Shown one piece after another: positions 48,239-56,581 of a DNA stretch of 64,000 nt. The stretch comes from Pirellula sp. (GTDB lineage: Bacteria; Planctomycetota; Planctomycetia; Pirellulales; Lacipirellulaceae): positions 125,549 through 189,548 of the forward strand of contig PNKX01000006.1 of assembly GCA_013822725.1 (NCBI GenBank). Direction: 5' to 3'. Under the pieces are notes generated by a model that had not been told where the DNA came from, ran no database searches, and saw only the letters and a list, made by a program, of their open reading frames with translations. A program made the translations under genes and the position numbers. Position 1 is the stretch's first letter. Each line of letters begins with the position of its first letter.

Positions 48239-49399
48239 TTAGCGCCGGCGCGAAACCATTCCCATGCAGACGATGGCCAGTCCACCGAGCGCCAGCGTCG
48301 CCGGTTCAGGCACGGCAGCGGCGGCGACCGCAGCGGGCGCTCCGCCGAACTGCGACTTCCAAATGGCGAGGTCGGCGCCATCGACGACGCCGTTGCCGTT
48401 GGCGTCGCCGGTGAGGTTTGTCCCCGTCGGGCCGAAGCCCCGCTGCCAGATCAAGAAGTCGGCGCCATCGACGACGTTGTCGCCATTGAAGTCGCCATCC
48501 TCGGCGACCGCGGAGGCGTCGAACAGGAACTGCTCGGGCGTCAGAATGGCGTCGCTGATGCGCACCTCATCGATCACGGCATTGGCCCAATCAGTCACGC
48601 CGTTGTTGAACATGCCGCGACCAACCGTAAACGACGTGGGATCAGGGAACAGGACATCCCCGCCTGGGCCGTCGAACGTACCGGTGAGCGAATCCTTCAG
48701 GACGTAACCGCCCGTCTCGCCGGCGACCCAGAGTTGAGCTTCGGTCGCGCTGAGCGTGAGCGCCACGTGATTCCACTCGCCGGCGACCACGGTTTCGCGC
48801 GTGGCGAGACTACGAATCACGCTGTTGCCGTCGATCCACTCGATGAAGAGTTGATTCGGCACGTCATCGGGGAAGGCGTCGTCGCGGATGAGAAACTTCA
48901 GCGGCGGCACGGGGCTGTCGCCGATCGGCTTGCCATCCTTGCCGAAAATCGCCTGCCAACCGCCGACCGAATTCATGTTGAACGCCAACTCGATGGTGAT
49001 CGAGTTGAACAGGTAGGTCTGAATTGGTTCGCCGGCGGTGTAATTGTCGTCGTTCTGGCCGCCGCCGTCGTCCGTGAAGCCGGTGGGGTTGGGCCCGAAG
49101 TCGAGCGACAGCGTATTCGGCAGGCCGCTGCGCAGCGGCAGCGGCGAGACGTTCGGCGTGTAGGTGGCCGCCGTGAACGGATCGACGCCCGAGGCGAACG
49201 TCTGCATGTGGTTGCCGTTGCCGGACGAGTCGAGCACGGTGTCTGGGCCGCCCGGAACGATCTGCCCGGCGGGGCCTTCCTCGTGGCGCCAGTAGGCGAC
49301 GTCGACGGCGCTCGCGGGACTGGCAAGCAGACCGGAAGCGAGCAGGGCGAGCGAACCAATCAGCAGGCGACGATGCTGAGTAAGTGACGACGATGACAT
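48239..49399 (-). CDS. LamG-domain PEP-CTERM protein with dockerin-like repeats
   Basis: 386 residues. Signal peptide LLIGSLALLASGLLASPASA. The LamG/concanavalin domain spans about 35-300: VAYWRHEEGPAGQIV, SSGNGNHMQTFASG, NSITIELAFNMNSVGGWQAI and VAGEWNHVALTLSATEAQLW, the last being diagnostic for LamG laminin-like domains. Then come two calcium-binding repeats (DGDFNGDNVVDGADFLIWQR, GDANGNGVVDGADLAIWKSQ). It ends in VPEPATLALGGLAIVCMG plus basic residues, an exosortase sorting signal. A strong GGAGGAGG precedes the ATG. It lies upstream of the GH43 gene on the same strand (85 bp) and may be cotranscribed; it likely binds glycan at the cell surface. Confidence 0.87.
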   Translation of the reverse strand: MSSSSLTQHRRLLIGSLALLASGLLASPASAVDVAYWRHEEGPAGQIVPGGPDTVLDSSGNGNHMQTFASGVDPFTAATYTPNVSPLPLRSGLPNTLSLDFGPNPTGFTDDGGGQNDDNYTAGEPIQTYLFNSITIELAFNMNSVGGWQAIFGKDGKPIGDSPVPPLKFLIRDDAFPDDVPNQLFIEWIDGNSVIRSLATRETVVAGEWNHVALTLSATEAQLWVAGETGGYVLKDSLTGTFDGPGGDVLFPDPTSFTVGRGMFNNGVTDWANAVIDEVRISDAILTPEQFLFDASAVAEDGDFNGDNVVDGADFLIWQRGFGPTGTNLTGDANGNGVVDGADLAIWKSQFGGAPAAVAAAAVPEPATLALGGLAIVCMGMVSRRR

Positions 49400-49740
49400 G
49401 ATGTGCCTCCTCCAATCGTGATCGAAGTTTCGTACGGGCGACTAATTGTGTCGACGCCGCGATGACGAGTGCGGTGCGTCGGCGTTAGTCGGGTGCGCGA
49501 TGCGTGCGCGGGCGAGCCGCATGTCGTATGCGGCTGAGCAGGGCAGGGCGTCGAGGGATGAGGGCCGCCTCACGAATCGACGCAGAGCTTACGGGGCAGT
49601 TTTGACTCTGCCCTGGTGCATTCTGAACCTTCTAGCATGACATGGTTTAAACTGAGGAGACAATGAGTTTGGTTGTCATTCGGTGCCGGCGGCCGTCGGC
49701 GCCGCGGCAAAGCGTTTGGCGTTACAATAAGCTGCGGAAA
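49400..49740. other. Divergent promoter region between the LamG and propeller genes
   Basis: About 340 bp separating the divergent genes. I find no additional gene or repeat. A GAGGAG at 49652-49657 lies near an alternative ATG at 49663 for the downstream gene. Confidence 0.5.
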
Positions 49741-51174
49741 ATGGCCGGTTTGCGGGACCCAAGGAGCCAGGCAGTGGCGAACGTTTGCGGAGTTGCTGGA
49801 CGTTTGATCGGGGCGGCGGCGCTGGCGCTGGCCCTCCTTGGGAGCGAGCGAGGTTGGTCCGCGGAGCCGTGCCGGATCGAAGTGGTCGATAAGGAAAACG
49901 GCTGGCCCGTGCCGCTCGTGGAACTGCGGACGACGAGCGACATCGTGCTGGTGACCGACAATGCCGGGCTGATTGCGGTCGATCAGCCCGATTTGATCAA
50001 TCGCGAAATCTGGTTCGACGTCGCGGGTCATGGCTACGGCGTGAAGGCGGACGGATTCGGCGCTCGGGGCGTACGGGTGACGCCGCGCGCCGGGAAAACG
50101 GTGCGGATCGAAGTCGAGCGGAGCATCATCGCCAAGCGGCTGGGGCGGCTCACCGGCGGCGGCATCTTTGCTGAGAGCCAGCAGCTCGGCGAGCGGGACG
50201 ACTGGCAGGAGTCGGGCGTCTTCGGGTGCGATACGGTGCAGGTCGCCAATCATCGCGGGCGGCGGTTCTGGTTGTGGGGCGACACCGATCTGCCGTCGTA
50301 TCGGTTCGGCGTGTTTCACAGCACGAGCGCGACGACCGAACTGCGACCGATCACGAAGTTCGAACCGCCGCTGGCGCTTCACTACGACTACTTCCGCAAC
50401 GAGCAGGGCGTGCCGCGCGGCGTCTCTGAGTTCCCCGGCAAAGGGCCGACGTGGATCGGCGGCTACGTGAGCCTGCCCGATCGCGACGGCAACGCCAAAC
50501 TGGTGGCGACCTACCTCAAAATTCGCCCGCCGCTGGAAGCGTACGAAGCGGGCCTCTGCGTCTGGAATGACGAGGCGGAGAAATTTGAACAGCTCCGCAA
50601 AGTCTGGACGAAGACGTCGGCGGCGCCGGATCGGCCGTTGATTCCCGACGGCCATCCCGCCTTGTGGCGCGACGACGCCGGCAAGGAGTGGCTGCTGCTG
50701 GGCAACCCGCTGCCGAACTTCCGCTGCCCGGCCACGTTCGAGGCGTGGCAAGATGCGGCGACTTGGGAAAAACTCACCCCGCAGGAAATGCTGCCGACGG
50801 TCGATGGCGGCAAAGTGAAGCCCCACACCGGGTCGATCGCGTGGAACGAATTCCGCGGTCGGTGGGTGACGGTCTTCATGGAGTCGTTCGGCAAGCCCTC
50901 GGCCTTCGGCGAACTATGGTACGCCGAGGCCGACGCCCCTACCGGCCTCTGGGGCCCGGCGGTGAAAGTGCTGTCGCACGACAACTACACCTTCTACAAC
51001 CCGCGGCTGCATGCGGAACTGACTGACGCCAAGTCGCCGGTGCTGTTGTTCGAAGGAACGTACACGACCAGCTTCGCCGACCGTCCGCAGCCGACGCCGC
51101 GGTACGACTACAACCAGATTCTGTACCGGTTGGATCTCGATGATCCTCGGCTCGCGAAGGCGCGCGGCGAGTGA
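49741..51174 (+). CDS. Conserved secreted beta-propeller-like protein
   Basis: 477 residues from ATG 49741, giving a signal peptide (RLIGAAALALALLGSERGWS). An alternative ATG at 49663, with GAGGAG only 3 nt away, would lengthen the N-terminus by 26 residues. The mature protein begins with a short Ig-like PCRIEVVDKENGWPVPLVEL. A larger beta-rich region follows with repeated blade-like motifs: VANHRGRRFWLWGDTDLPSY, FPGKGPTWIGGYVSLPDRDG, HPALWRDDAGKEWLLLGNPL, SIAWNEFRGRWVTVFMESFG and PVLLFEGTYTTSF. The pattern resembles GH32/GH43-like five-bladed propellers, but I see no assured catalytic triad. Conserved in planctomycetes by appearance; function unknown. Confidence 0.7.
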   Translation: MAGLRDPRSQAVANVCGVAGRLIGAAALALALLGSERGWSAEPCRIEVVDKENGWPVPLVELRTTSDIVLVTDNAGLIAVDQPDLINREIWFDVAGHGYGVKADGFGARGVRVTPRAGKTVRIEVERSIIAKRLGRLTGGGIFAESQQLGERDDWQESGVFGCDTVQVANHRGRRFWLWGDTDLPSYRFGVFHSTSATTELRPITKFEPPLALHYDYFRNEQGVPRGVSEFPGKGPTWIGGYVSLPDRDGNAKLVATYLKIRPPLEAYEAGLCVWNDEAEKFEQLRKVWTKTSAAPDRPLIPDGHPALWRDDAGKEWLLLGNPLPNFRCPATFEAWQDAATWEKLTPQEMLPTVDGGKVKPHTGSIAWNEFRGRWVTVFMESFGKPSAFGELWYAEADAPTGLWGPAVKVLSHDNYTFYNPRLHAELTDAKSPVLLFEGTYTTSFADRPQPTPRYDYNQILYRLDLDDPRLAKARGE

Positions 51175-51712
51175 CCGGGGCGGCGAGGTGTGTTCACTGC
51201 CCGAGTCTGCCATGTGTGCCATGTCTGCCAAGTCTGCCAATTAAAAATGTTGGCCGACTCGGGCGCAAGTGGCGACCTTGGCGATGCTACGCGCGCATCT
51301 TGAGCGCGGCCGCTCGGAGAGCCATTTCTAAGCGGTCAAAGTGTATTCAAGTTGTCAAAGAGCTTGCGGGTACATTTGTACCGTAGCAGGTTGCGCGGCC
51401 GTTTTCTGTAGGGTAGTTGGAAAAAATTTGGAGAGCGACCGGCGGCTTTAACGTCCCGGAGGGACGCGTCGACAATAGGTCAGGGAAGGACAGAATTAGC
51501 GCCTAGCGTTGCCAGAAACTAACCCCTCTGGTTCCCTCCCCTTGAGGGGGAGGGTTAGGGAGGGGTGATTGACGCCGCGTACCGGCGTTCCACCCCCTCC
51601 CCAGCCCTCCCCTCAAGGGGGAGGGAGCCACAAGTCCTTTGGAGAATTTCGGCTAGCGCCGAGTGCAAGTATCGCCCATTCAATTGGTAGTATGAGGAAC
51701 CAATTTATGGCC
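51175..51712. other. Repeat-rich gene-free stretch
   Basis: 538 bp without a credible gene. It holds TCTGCCATG/TCTGCCAAG short tandem words near 51206-51240, a CGTCCC-GGA-GGGACG hairpin (51452-51466), the 100-bp repeat at 51530-51629, and T/A-rich sequence before the pentapeptide gene's stop. Confidence 0.6.
51530..51629. repeat. CCCTCCCC palindromic intergenic repeat
   Basis: GGTTCCCTCCCCTTGAGGGG then GAGGGTTAGGGAGGGGTG on the left is answered on the right by CACCCCCTCCCCAGCCCTCC and CCTCAAGGGGGAGGGAGCC. It has long arms each with its own hairpin. Confidence 0.75.
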
Positions 51713-53578
51713 TCAGGCGGCGGCGACGTCGTCGAGAATTGCGCCGCAGTTGCGGGCGTGGCGGAGGGCGTCGGGGTCGAGTTTGGCGTCGCGGAGGTCG
51801 ACCAGATAGAAGTTGATGGCACCGAGCTTGGCGCCGCGCAGGTCGGCGCCGCGGAGGTTCGCCTTGCGGATTTCTTCAGGACGTTTGAAGACGCGATCTT
51901 CATAGTCGTCGTTGTAAAAGCCGGTCATATTTCCTTCGAGGGCGATGGGGCTGTTGACTAGGCCGCTGCGCGAGGAGCCCATGTGGAAGGTGGCGCCTTC
52001 GAGGTTGGCGTCGCGGAGGTCGGCATGTTCCCAGTTGATCTCCGCCAACCCGGCGTTCGAAAGATCGGCGTCTTGCAGGCAGGCGTGCGGCATGTACGAG
52101 CCGCTGAGCAGCGCCTTGGAAAGTTGCGCTCCCTGGAGTTTGGCGTCGGGGAGACGAATATCTTCCAGATTGGCGCGCACCAGCACGGCTTGCCGCAGGT
52201 CAGCGCCATGCAACCTCGCGGTGCGCAGATCGACGCCGCAGAGATTGGCGCGAACCAACGTGGCGTCGGTGAAGTCAGTTTCCGCTAACGTTGCGTGGGG
52301 CAAAGCCGCGCCTGAAAGGTCTGCGTTCGCGAAGCTTGCTCGGGTTAAATCGGCGTCAAACAACGTTGCGTGGAACAGATGCGCCGATTTGAGATTGGCG
52401 TCGACGAAGCAGGCCTTGAGCAACTTTGCTTCAGCGAGTTTGGCGCCCGTGAGAGTTGCTTGCGAGAAGTCCGCCTCCACTCCGCGGATTCTGTTCAGAT
52501 GGACGTTGCCGAGATTGGCGCCGGCGAGCGTAGCGCCCTGCAAGTTGGCGTCGGCAAGTGACGCCCCTGCAAGGCTTGCGTCGGAGAAGTCAGCGCCATG
52601 CAGGATAGCGCTACGGAGGTCGACGCCAGGCCAATTGACGCCGCACAGCGTCGCCTTGGTCAGTTGGCGATGATGGCGGGCGGCAGGCGCGGGACGCCAC
52701 TCGGGGTCAGCCGCGGCCAAGAGGCTCCAGACGGCGGATTGCAACTGTTGACCGGCGGGGGCGTCGCTCAAAAAGCGGAGCGTGGCGATCGCGTCGGGTC
52801 GATCTCGGCAGCGCCGCGCGGCGCGTTCGACAAGCGAACTGTTCAATGACGACGGAAGGTCCAAGCCGCCTCTGGCCAGTAACTCAATGATCTCGTCGCA
52901 GGCTAATTCGCAGACCACGAATTCGTGCAATAGCCACGCGCTCACAGCGGCCGGCAGGCGATGCGCCGCTAACTTGTGATGCGCTGTGAGCAGCGAGGCA
53001 GCGCGATTGGCCTGCGACGCCAGTGCGTACGACCGCGCGGCGTCGACGGCGTGATGCTGTTCGAATTGTTCGTAGACGTGCGAGAGAATCTCGGCCTCAG
53101 GATCGCAGGCCAACGGGTTCTCAGCATATCGATCGACCAAGATCGTCGCCAAACCGGGGGGCCAGGAGCGACTACCCGCGACGCCAAGTCGCGTTATGAC
53201 GGCTGAGCATGTTGCGGGATGCCGCTCGAGGGCGTACTCGATCAATTGATCGATCCGCCACGCCATCAGCAAAAGGCGAATCTGCGGCCGTTGGATCAAC
53301 TTCCAAGATGCGATGACGCAGAGTTTGTCGCCGTCGACGGCGGCAAGCTCGTCGCTCGTCGGATTGTCGAGCAGCAGGAGTGAGTTTTCGTGCGCAAACC
53401 GGGCGGCTAACCATGAGATCGCGGTTGTCTTGCCGCTTTGACGTCGGCCTGTGAGCGCGACGACGCCGCGAACGCCGTCGGCCAGCAGTTCTTCGATGAC
53501 ATCGTCCAGAGGGCGATCGTCGCCGTCGTAGACGACGCGCGGTCGTACGGGCGGGATGGCGGGGAGGATGGGATCCAT
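51713..53578 (-). CDS. P-loop NTPase fused to pentapeptide repeats
   Basis: 621 residues. The N-terminal 290 hold a P-loop ATPase-like domain: RGVVALTGRRQSGKTTAISW with Walker A at G44-T51, then HENSLLLLDNP, a possible Walker B with D71. A helical region (about 100-290, with RIDQLIEYALERHP and LLAARGGLDL-type helices) follows. Residues about 306-610 are a beta-helix of pentapeptide repeats: LCGVNWPGVDLRSAILHGAD, SLADANLQGATLAGANLGNV and many others with A(D/N)LxxA spacing. No membrane segment is seen. The Walker A plus helical plus repeat order recalls STAND/NACHT ATPases. Whether it acts in signalling, defence or DNA mimicry is unknown. No recognised partner gene adjoins it. Confidence 0.8.
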   Translation of the reverse strand: MDPILPAIPPVRPRVVYDGDDRPLDDVIEELLADGVRGVVALTGRRQSGKTTAISWLAARFAHENSLLLLDNPTSDELAAVDGDKLCVIASWKLIQRPQIRLLLMAWRIDQLIEYALERHPATCSAVITRLGVAGSRSWPPGLATILVDRYAENPLACDPEAEILSHVYEQFEQHHAVDAARSYALASQANRAASLLTAHHKLAAHRLPAAVSAWLLHEFVVCELACDEIIELLARGGLDLPSSLNSSLVERAARRCRDRPDAIATLRFLSDAPAGQQLQSAVWSLLAAADPEWRPAPAARHHRQLTKATLCGVNWPGVDLRSAILHGADFSDASLAGASLADANLQGATLAGANLGNVHLNRIRGVEADFSQATLTGAKLAEAKLLKACFVDANLKSAHLFHATLFDADLTRASFANADLSGAALPHATLAETDFTDATLVRANLCGVDLRTARLHGADLRQAVLVRANLEDIRLPDAKLQGAQLSKALLSGSYMPHACLQDADLSNAGLAEINWEHADLRDANLEGATFHMGSSRSGLVNSPIALEGNMTGFYNDDYEDRVFKRPEEIRKANLRGADLRGAKLGAINFYLVDLRDAKLDPDALRHARNCGAILDDVAAA

Positions 53579-53661
53579 GGCGGTTGCCGTGGCACTAGGA
53601 ATCTGTTCCGACGTGGTCTGAATTATAGAGGATGGGTGGTGGGAACGCGAAAACGATGCGA

Positions 53662-53838
53662 CTTGAGGCCCAATGGGCCGCGCTGTGAAAGCCCAGGGAT
53701 CAGCCCTGGGTTACCGATTTGAATAATCGTCCGAGCCCTGAAGGGGCGCGCTAGCGCCCCTTCAGGGCTCGCCACTTTCTCTCGTCCTCGCACCCAGGGC
53801 TGCGCCCTGGGCTTTCGCGGCGCGGCCTTTGAGGCCTG
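53662..53838. repeat. Family B composite palindromic repeat, copy 3
   Basis: Three concentric levels: an outer AGGCCCAATGGGCCGCG and CGCGGCCTTTGAGGCCT, a middle GCCCAGGGATCAGCCCTGGG facing CCCAGGGCTGCGCCCTGGGC, and an inner perfect 17-bp stem at 53733-53770 (GAGCCCTGAAGGGGCGC with loop GCTA). It fills most of the 362-bp gap between the pentapeptide gene and the membrane protein gene. Confidence 0.8.
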
Positions 53839-53940
53839 AATTTGGACTGGGGTATTTAATTCTCGCGCCATCACGTTAATGGCGGCGAGTACTCGCGGTT
53901 TCCTGCTTGGGCATGCATTGACCAAACAGGAGATCGAACC

Positions 53941-54528
53941 ATGTTTCGCCAGCAAGTGCGCAGCGGGCTGACCCATGTGGGGCTTGCGCTCCGCGATCCC
54001 GAGGAGTTTGCCGTCGTTTGGAACGAGGGGCGGGGCGCCTATCGGTGGCCCGTGTGGGGGGCGCTCCTCGCGACGGCGATTGCGGGGACGACGACTTACG
54101 GGATGACGATGGGGTTGCTTGGCGGAGCGGGCGATATTTTCTACAAGGCGATCATCTGCACGCTCGCGGCGGGGTTGGCGTGGGCGATTCCGTTGCCGGC
54201 GCTTTACATCCTCAATAGCCTTTCGGGTTCGCGGTTGCCGGCGAGCAGCACGCTGTTGGCGGCGCTCGTGACGGTGAGTTGGGGCGGGCTCGCCATGTTG
54301 GCGTCGATCCCGATCAATTGGTTCTTCACGGCGACCGTGCCGCACGCGGGGTTCGTGCTGCTGGTGAATCTCGTGGTGTTCGCCGGGGTGGGGGTGGCGA
54401 TGAGCGACGTCTTTCGGCGAGTGATGGAACGGCTCGAGCCGCAGCATGTGACGCCGGTGTGGTGGCTGCTGTTGGTGGGGGCGATTGGGGGGGAGTTGTT
54501 TTTCTTCTTTGGGTTGTTTGAGTTTTGA
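53941..54528 (+). CDS. Multi-pass membrane protein, YIP1-like
   Basis: 195 residues with five hydrophobic segments: VWGALLATAIAGTTTYGMTM, YKAIICTLAAGLAWAIPLP, STLLAALVTVSWGGLAMLAS, AGFVLLVNLVVFAGVGVAMS and VWWLLLVGAIGGELFFFFGL. The N-terminus carries an aromatic-rich cytoplasmic part (EEFAVVWNEGRGAYRWPV). The topology resembles YIP1-type proteins. AGGAG lies 8 nt before the ATG. The next gene, 175 bp downstream, has a similar layout, and both precede the PspA gene. Possibly part of an envelope-maintenance group; this is inferred only from order. Confidence 0.7.
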   Translation: MFRQQVRSGLTHVGLALRDPEEFAVVWNEGRGAYRWPVWGALLATAIAGTTTYGMTMGLLGGAGDIFYKAIICTLAAGLAWAIPLPALYILNSLSGSRLPASSTLLAALVTVSWGGLAMLASIPINWFFTATVPHAGFVLLVNLVVFAGVGVAMSDVFRRVMERLEPQHVTPVWWLLLVGAIGGELFFFFGLFEF

Positions 54529-54586
54529 TCGCGCGGCGTGGGTGATGGGGAATGATGGCAGCGCGGAAGGCGGCGGTCACAATAAA

Positions 54587-54646
54587 GGCCATTTAGCCGC
54601 GGGCGGTAGCCCGCGAACCCGCCGCGAGCGGGCGGGGCTAAATGGG
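54587..54646. repeat. Palindromic repeat with GGCCATTTAGCC arms
   Basis: CCATTTAGCC (54589-54598) faces GGCTAAATGG (54636-54645). Between them GCGGGCGGTAGCCCGC forms an inner hairpin and GCCGCGAGCGGGC another. The element separates the two membrane protein genes. Confidence 0.7.
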
Positions 54647-54703
54647 CGTGGCGGTGTGGGGCGTTCATAGAAAATACAAACGTCGTAAATTGAGGTTGGA
54701 ATC

Positions 54704-55633
54704 ATGTCGGCAACTCATAACGTTCCTGCGAATGCGACCGAACAACTTTTGGGCGTCCGTCGTCGGCTTCGTGACTCCACATTGCGAACGCCGGCGGCGG
54801 GTGCGCCTGGCTTGGTCGACGACGAGTTTTGTGCCGTCGAGGTGGTCGAACCGCCGGCGCCGCCGCGGCCGATTGATCCGCGTGAGTTGACGATGCTCAC
54901 GCTGCTGGAGTTGGTGCTGAAGGATCGGCCTCGGCTGTACCAAGCGTTGCGATTGCCGGCGGCGACGCCGAGGTTGTTGCCGCGGCTGCTGGCGATCTCG
55001 CTCACCGGGTTTGTGCTGTATGGCGTGGCGATGTCGCTGGTGTTTACCGCGACGGGGCGTTGGCCGTCGCTGATGTCGCTGCCGGCGTGGTTGGAGACGC
55101 CGCGGGCGACCTTGCTGGCGTTCGCGCCGATTGAATCGACGTTGGGCAATCTCGGGCCGTGGGTCAATGGCGAAGCGGCGGCGCTAGTGGCGGCGTATGC
55201 CTTTGGGTTGATTGCGGCGAGCGCCGTCTGCTTGCCGAGCCTCTACTTCTACTGCCTGCTAGCCGGGGTGCGGATGACGATGCTGGAGGTGGTGGTCCAC
55301 ACGCTCAAGTCGAAGGCGGTAGCGGCGGTGGCGCTGGTGGGGATCTTGCCGATTTACGTCGCGGTGGCGATGGGAGTGGTGATATTTGGCGCCGGGGAGT
55401 TGGTGCTCGCGGGGACGATGTGGCTGGGGCTGATCTTGCCGTTCATCGCCGGGCTGTGGGGGACGGTGGCGTTGTACCAAGGGTTCGCGCCGCTGTGCGA
55501 CACGATGCCGGCGGAGCGGGCGAAGCGGCGCGAGTGTTTTCTGCGGCGGCTCGTGTTGTCTTGGTCGGCCTGCTACACGGCGGTGGTGCCGGTGATGATT
55601 TATACGATTTGGGAGACGCTGTCGCGGGGGTAG
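54704..55633 (+). CDS. Multi-pass membrane protein, YIP1-like
   Basis: 309 residues. A 75-residue soluble N-terminus (Pro-rich VEVVEPPAPPRPIDPRELTM) is followed by five or six transmembrane segments: LLAISLTGFVLYGVAMSLVF, AALVAAYAFGLIAASAVCLP, AVAAVALVGILPIYVAVAMG, LVLAGTMWLGLILPFIAGLW and CYTAVVPVMIYTIWETLS. A helix with PRLYQALRLPAATPRLLPRL precedes the first segment. It resembles the preceding 195-residue protein in style but is longer; both may be related to the YIP1 superfamily. Start ATG 54704 has TTGGAAT upstream, weak. Precedes PspA by 289 bp, across a nested repeat, so cotranscription is uncertain. Confidence 0.7.
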   Translation: MSATHNVPANATEQLLGVRRRLRDSTLRTPAAGAPGLVDDEFCAVEVVEPPAPPRPIDPRELTMLTLLELVLKDRPRLYQALRLPAATPRLLPRLLAISLTGFVLYGVAMSLVFTATGRWPSLMSLPAWLETPRATLLAFAPIESTLGNLGPWVNGEAAALVAAYAFGLIAASAVCLPSLYFYCLLAGVRMTMLEVVVHTLKSKAVAAVALVGILPIYVAVAMGVVIFGAGELVLAGTMWLGLILPFIAGLWGTVALYQGFAPLCDTMPAERAKRRECFLRRLVLSWSACYTAVVPVMIYTIWETLSRG

Positions 55634-55656
55634 ACGTCACAACGTCGTTTTGATTG

Positions 55657-55873
55657 AACCGCCAAGGACGCCAAGAGCGCCAAGGAATTCGGGGAAGATT
55701 GACCGCGAATCACGCGAATTGACGCGAATGAAAAGAACTGGTTTTTGTTCATTCGCGCAGAAGAGCGTGATTCGCGGTTCCTTCAAATTCCAGTATTCCC
55801 GTCGTGCTCGTTGTGCCGTTGTGGTTCAACTCCCCCATGCACTTCCTTGACGCTCTTGGCGTCCTTGGCGGTT
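55657..55873. repeat. Nested composite palindrome upstream of pspA
   Basis: Outer 30-nt arms (55657-55686 starting AACCGCCAAGGACGCCAAG; 55844-55873) match at 29 of 30 positions. Inside, a second inverted repeat runs from 55701-55732 (GACCGCGAATCACGCG...) to 55748-55779. One repeat type sits inside another. Confidence 0.8.
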
Positions 55874-55921
55874 AGTTCTTTGACCATGTACTTCCCCTGT
55901 TTCATTAAAGGAAAACATGAT

Positions 55922-56581
55922 ATGAAACTGATCAAACGCATGAGTAATCTTCTCTCGGCGAACTTGAACGACGTGCTCGATAACTGCGAGGATCCCGAGA
56001 AGATGCTCCGGCAGGCGGTGCGGGAGATGGAGACGGCGCTCGGCCGGTTGATGGATGGGGCCGCGCGAGCGATCGGCCATCAGAAGTTGCTGGGCCGGCA
56101 ACTTGGCGAGCAGCGGCAGGCGATCGGGCAGCGGGTGCGGACGGCGGAGCTGGCCCTCGCGCGGGGCGACGAGGCGGCGGCGCGGCGGGAGCTGCGGCGG
56201 AAGATTGAGCATACGCAGATGGCGGATGCGCTGGCCCATCAGGCGGCGACGGCGGAGGAGCTAGGCGATCGGCTGCGACAGCAAGTGACGGCGATGCGGC
56301 TGAAGTTGGCCGAGGCGCGGCGGAAGCTGGCGGAGATTTCGGCGCGGAATCGGGCGGCGGTGGCGAGGCGGAAGTTTATTGAAGCGATTCCGCGTGAGGC
56401 GATCGACGGCGCGGTCGTGTCGACGTTCGATCGGATTTGTGCGCGGGTCGAGCAATCGGAAGCGGAGAGCGAGGCGCTGCTCGAACTGTTGGGCGTCGAC
56501 GAGTTCGCGGATCCGTTTGACGCCGACGTCGAGGCGGAGCTCCGCGCGATGCGGGAGGCGGCGAGCCATGTTACTCATTGA
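55922..56581 (+). CDS. pspA: PspA/IM30 (ESCRT-III-like) membrane-integrity protein
   Basis: 219 residues, normal for PspA/IM30. An amphipathic N-terminal helix (LIKRMSNLLSANLNDVLDNCED) precedes a long helical hairpin: PEKMLRQAVREMETALGRLM, then EQRQAIGQRVRTAELALARG and TAEELGDRLRQQVTAMRLKL. The conserved PEKxLxQxxxEM element (here PEKMLRQAVREM) is the family signature. PspA polymerises on damaged inner membrane and keeps proton-motive force. ATG 55922 has AAAGGA upstream; longer frames enter the repeat. E. coli pspA is sigma-54-dependent, but I see no -24/-12 match here. It overlaps the next gene by 14 nt. Confidence 0.85.
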   Translation: MKLIKRMSNLLSANLNDVLDNCEDPEKMLRQAVREMETALGRLMDGAARAIGHQKLLGRQLGEQRQAIGQRVRTAELALARGDEAAARRELRRKIEHTQMADALAHQAATAEELGDRLRQQVTAMRLKLAEARRKLAEISARNRAAVARRKFIEAIPREAIDGAVVSTFDRICARVEQSEAESEALLELLGVDEFADPFDADVEAELRAMREAASHVTH

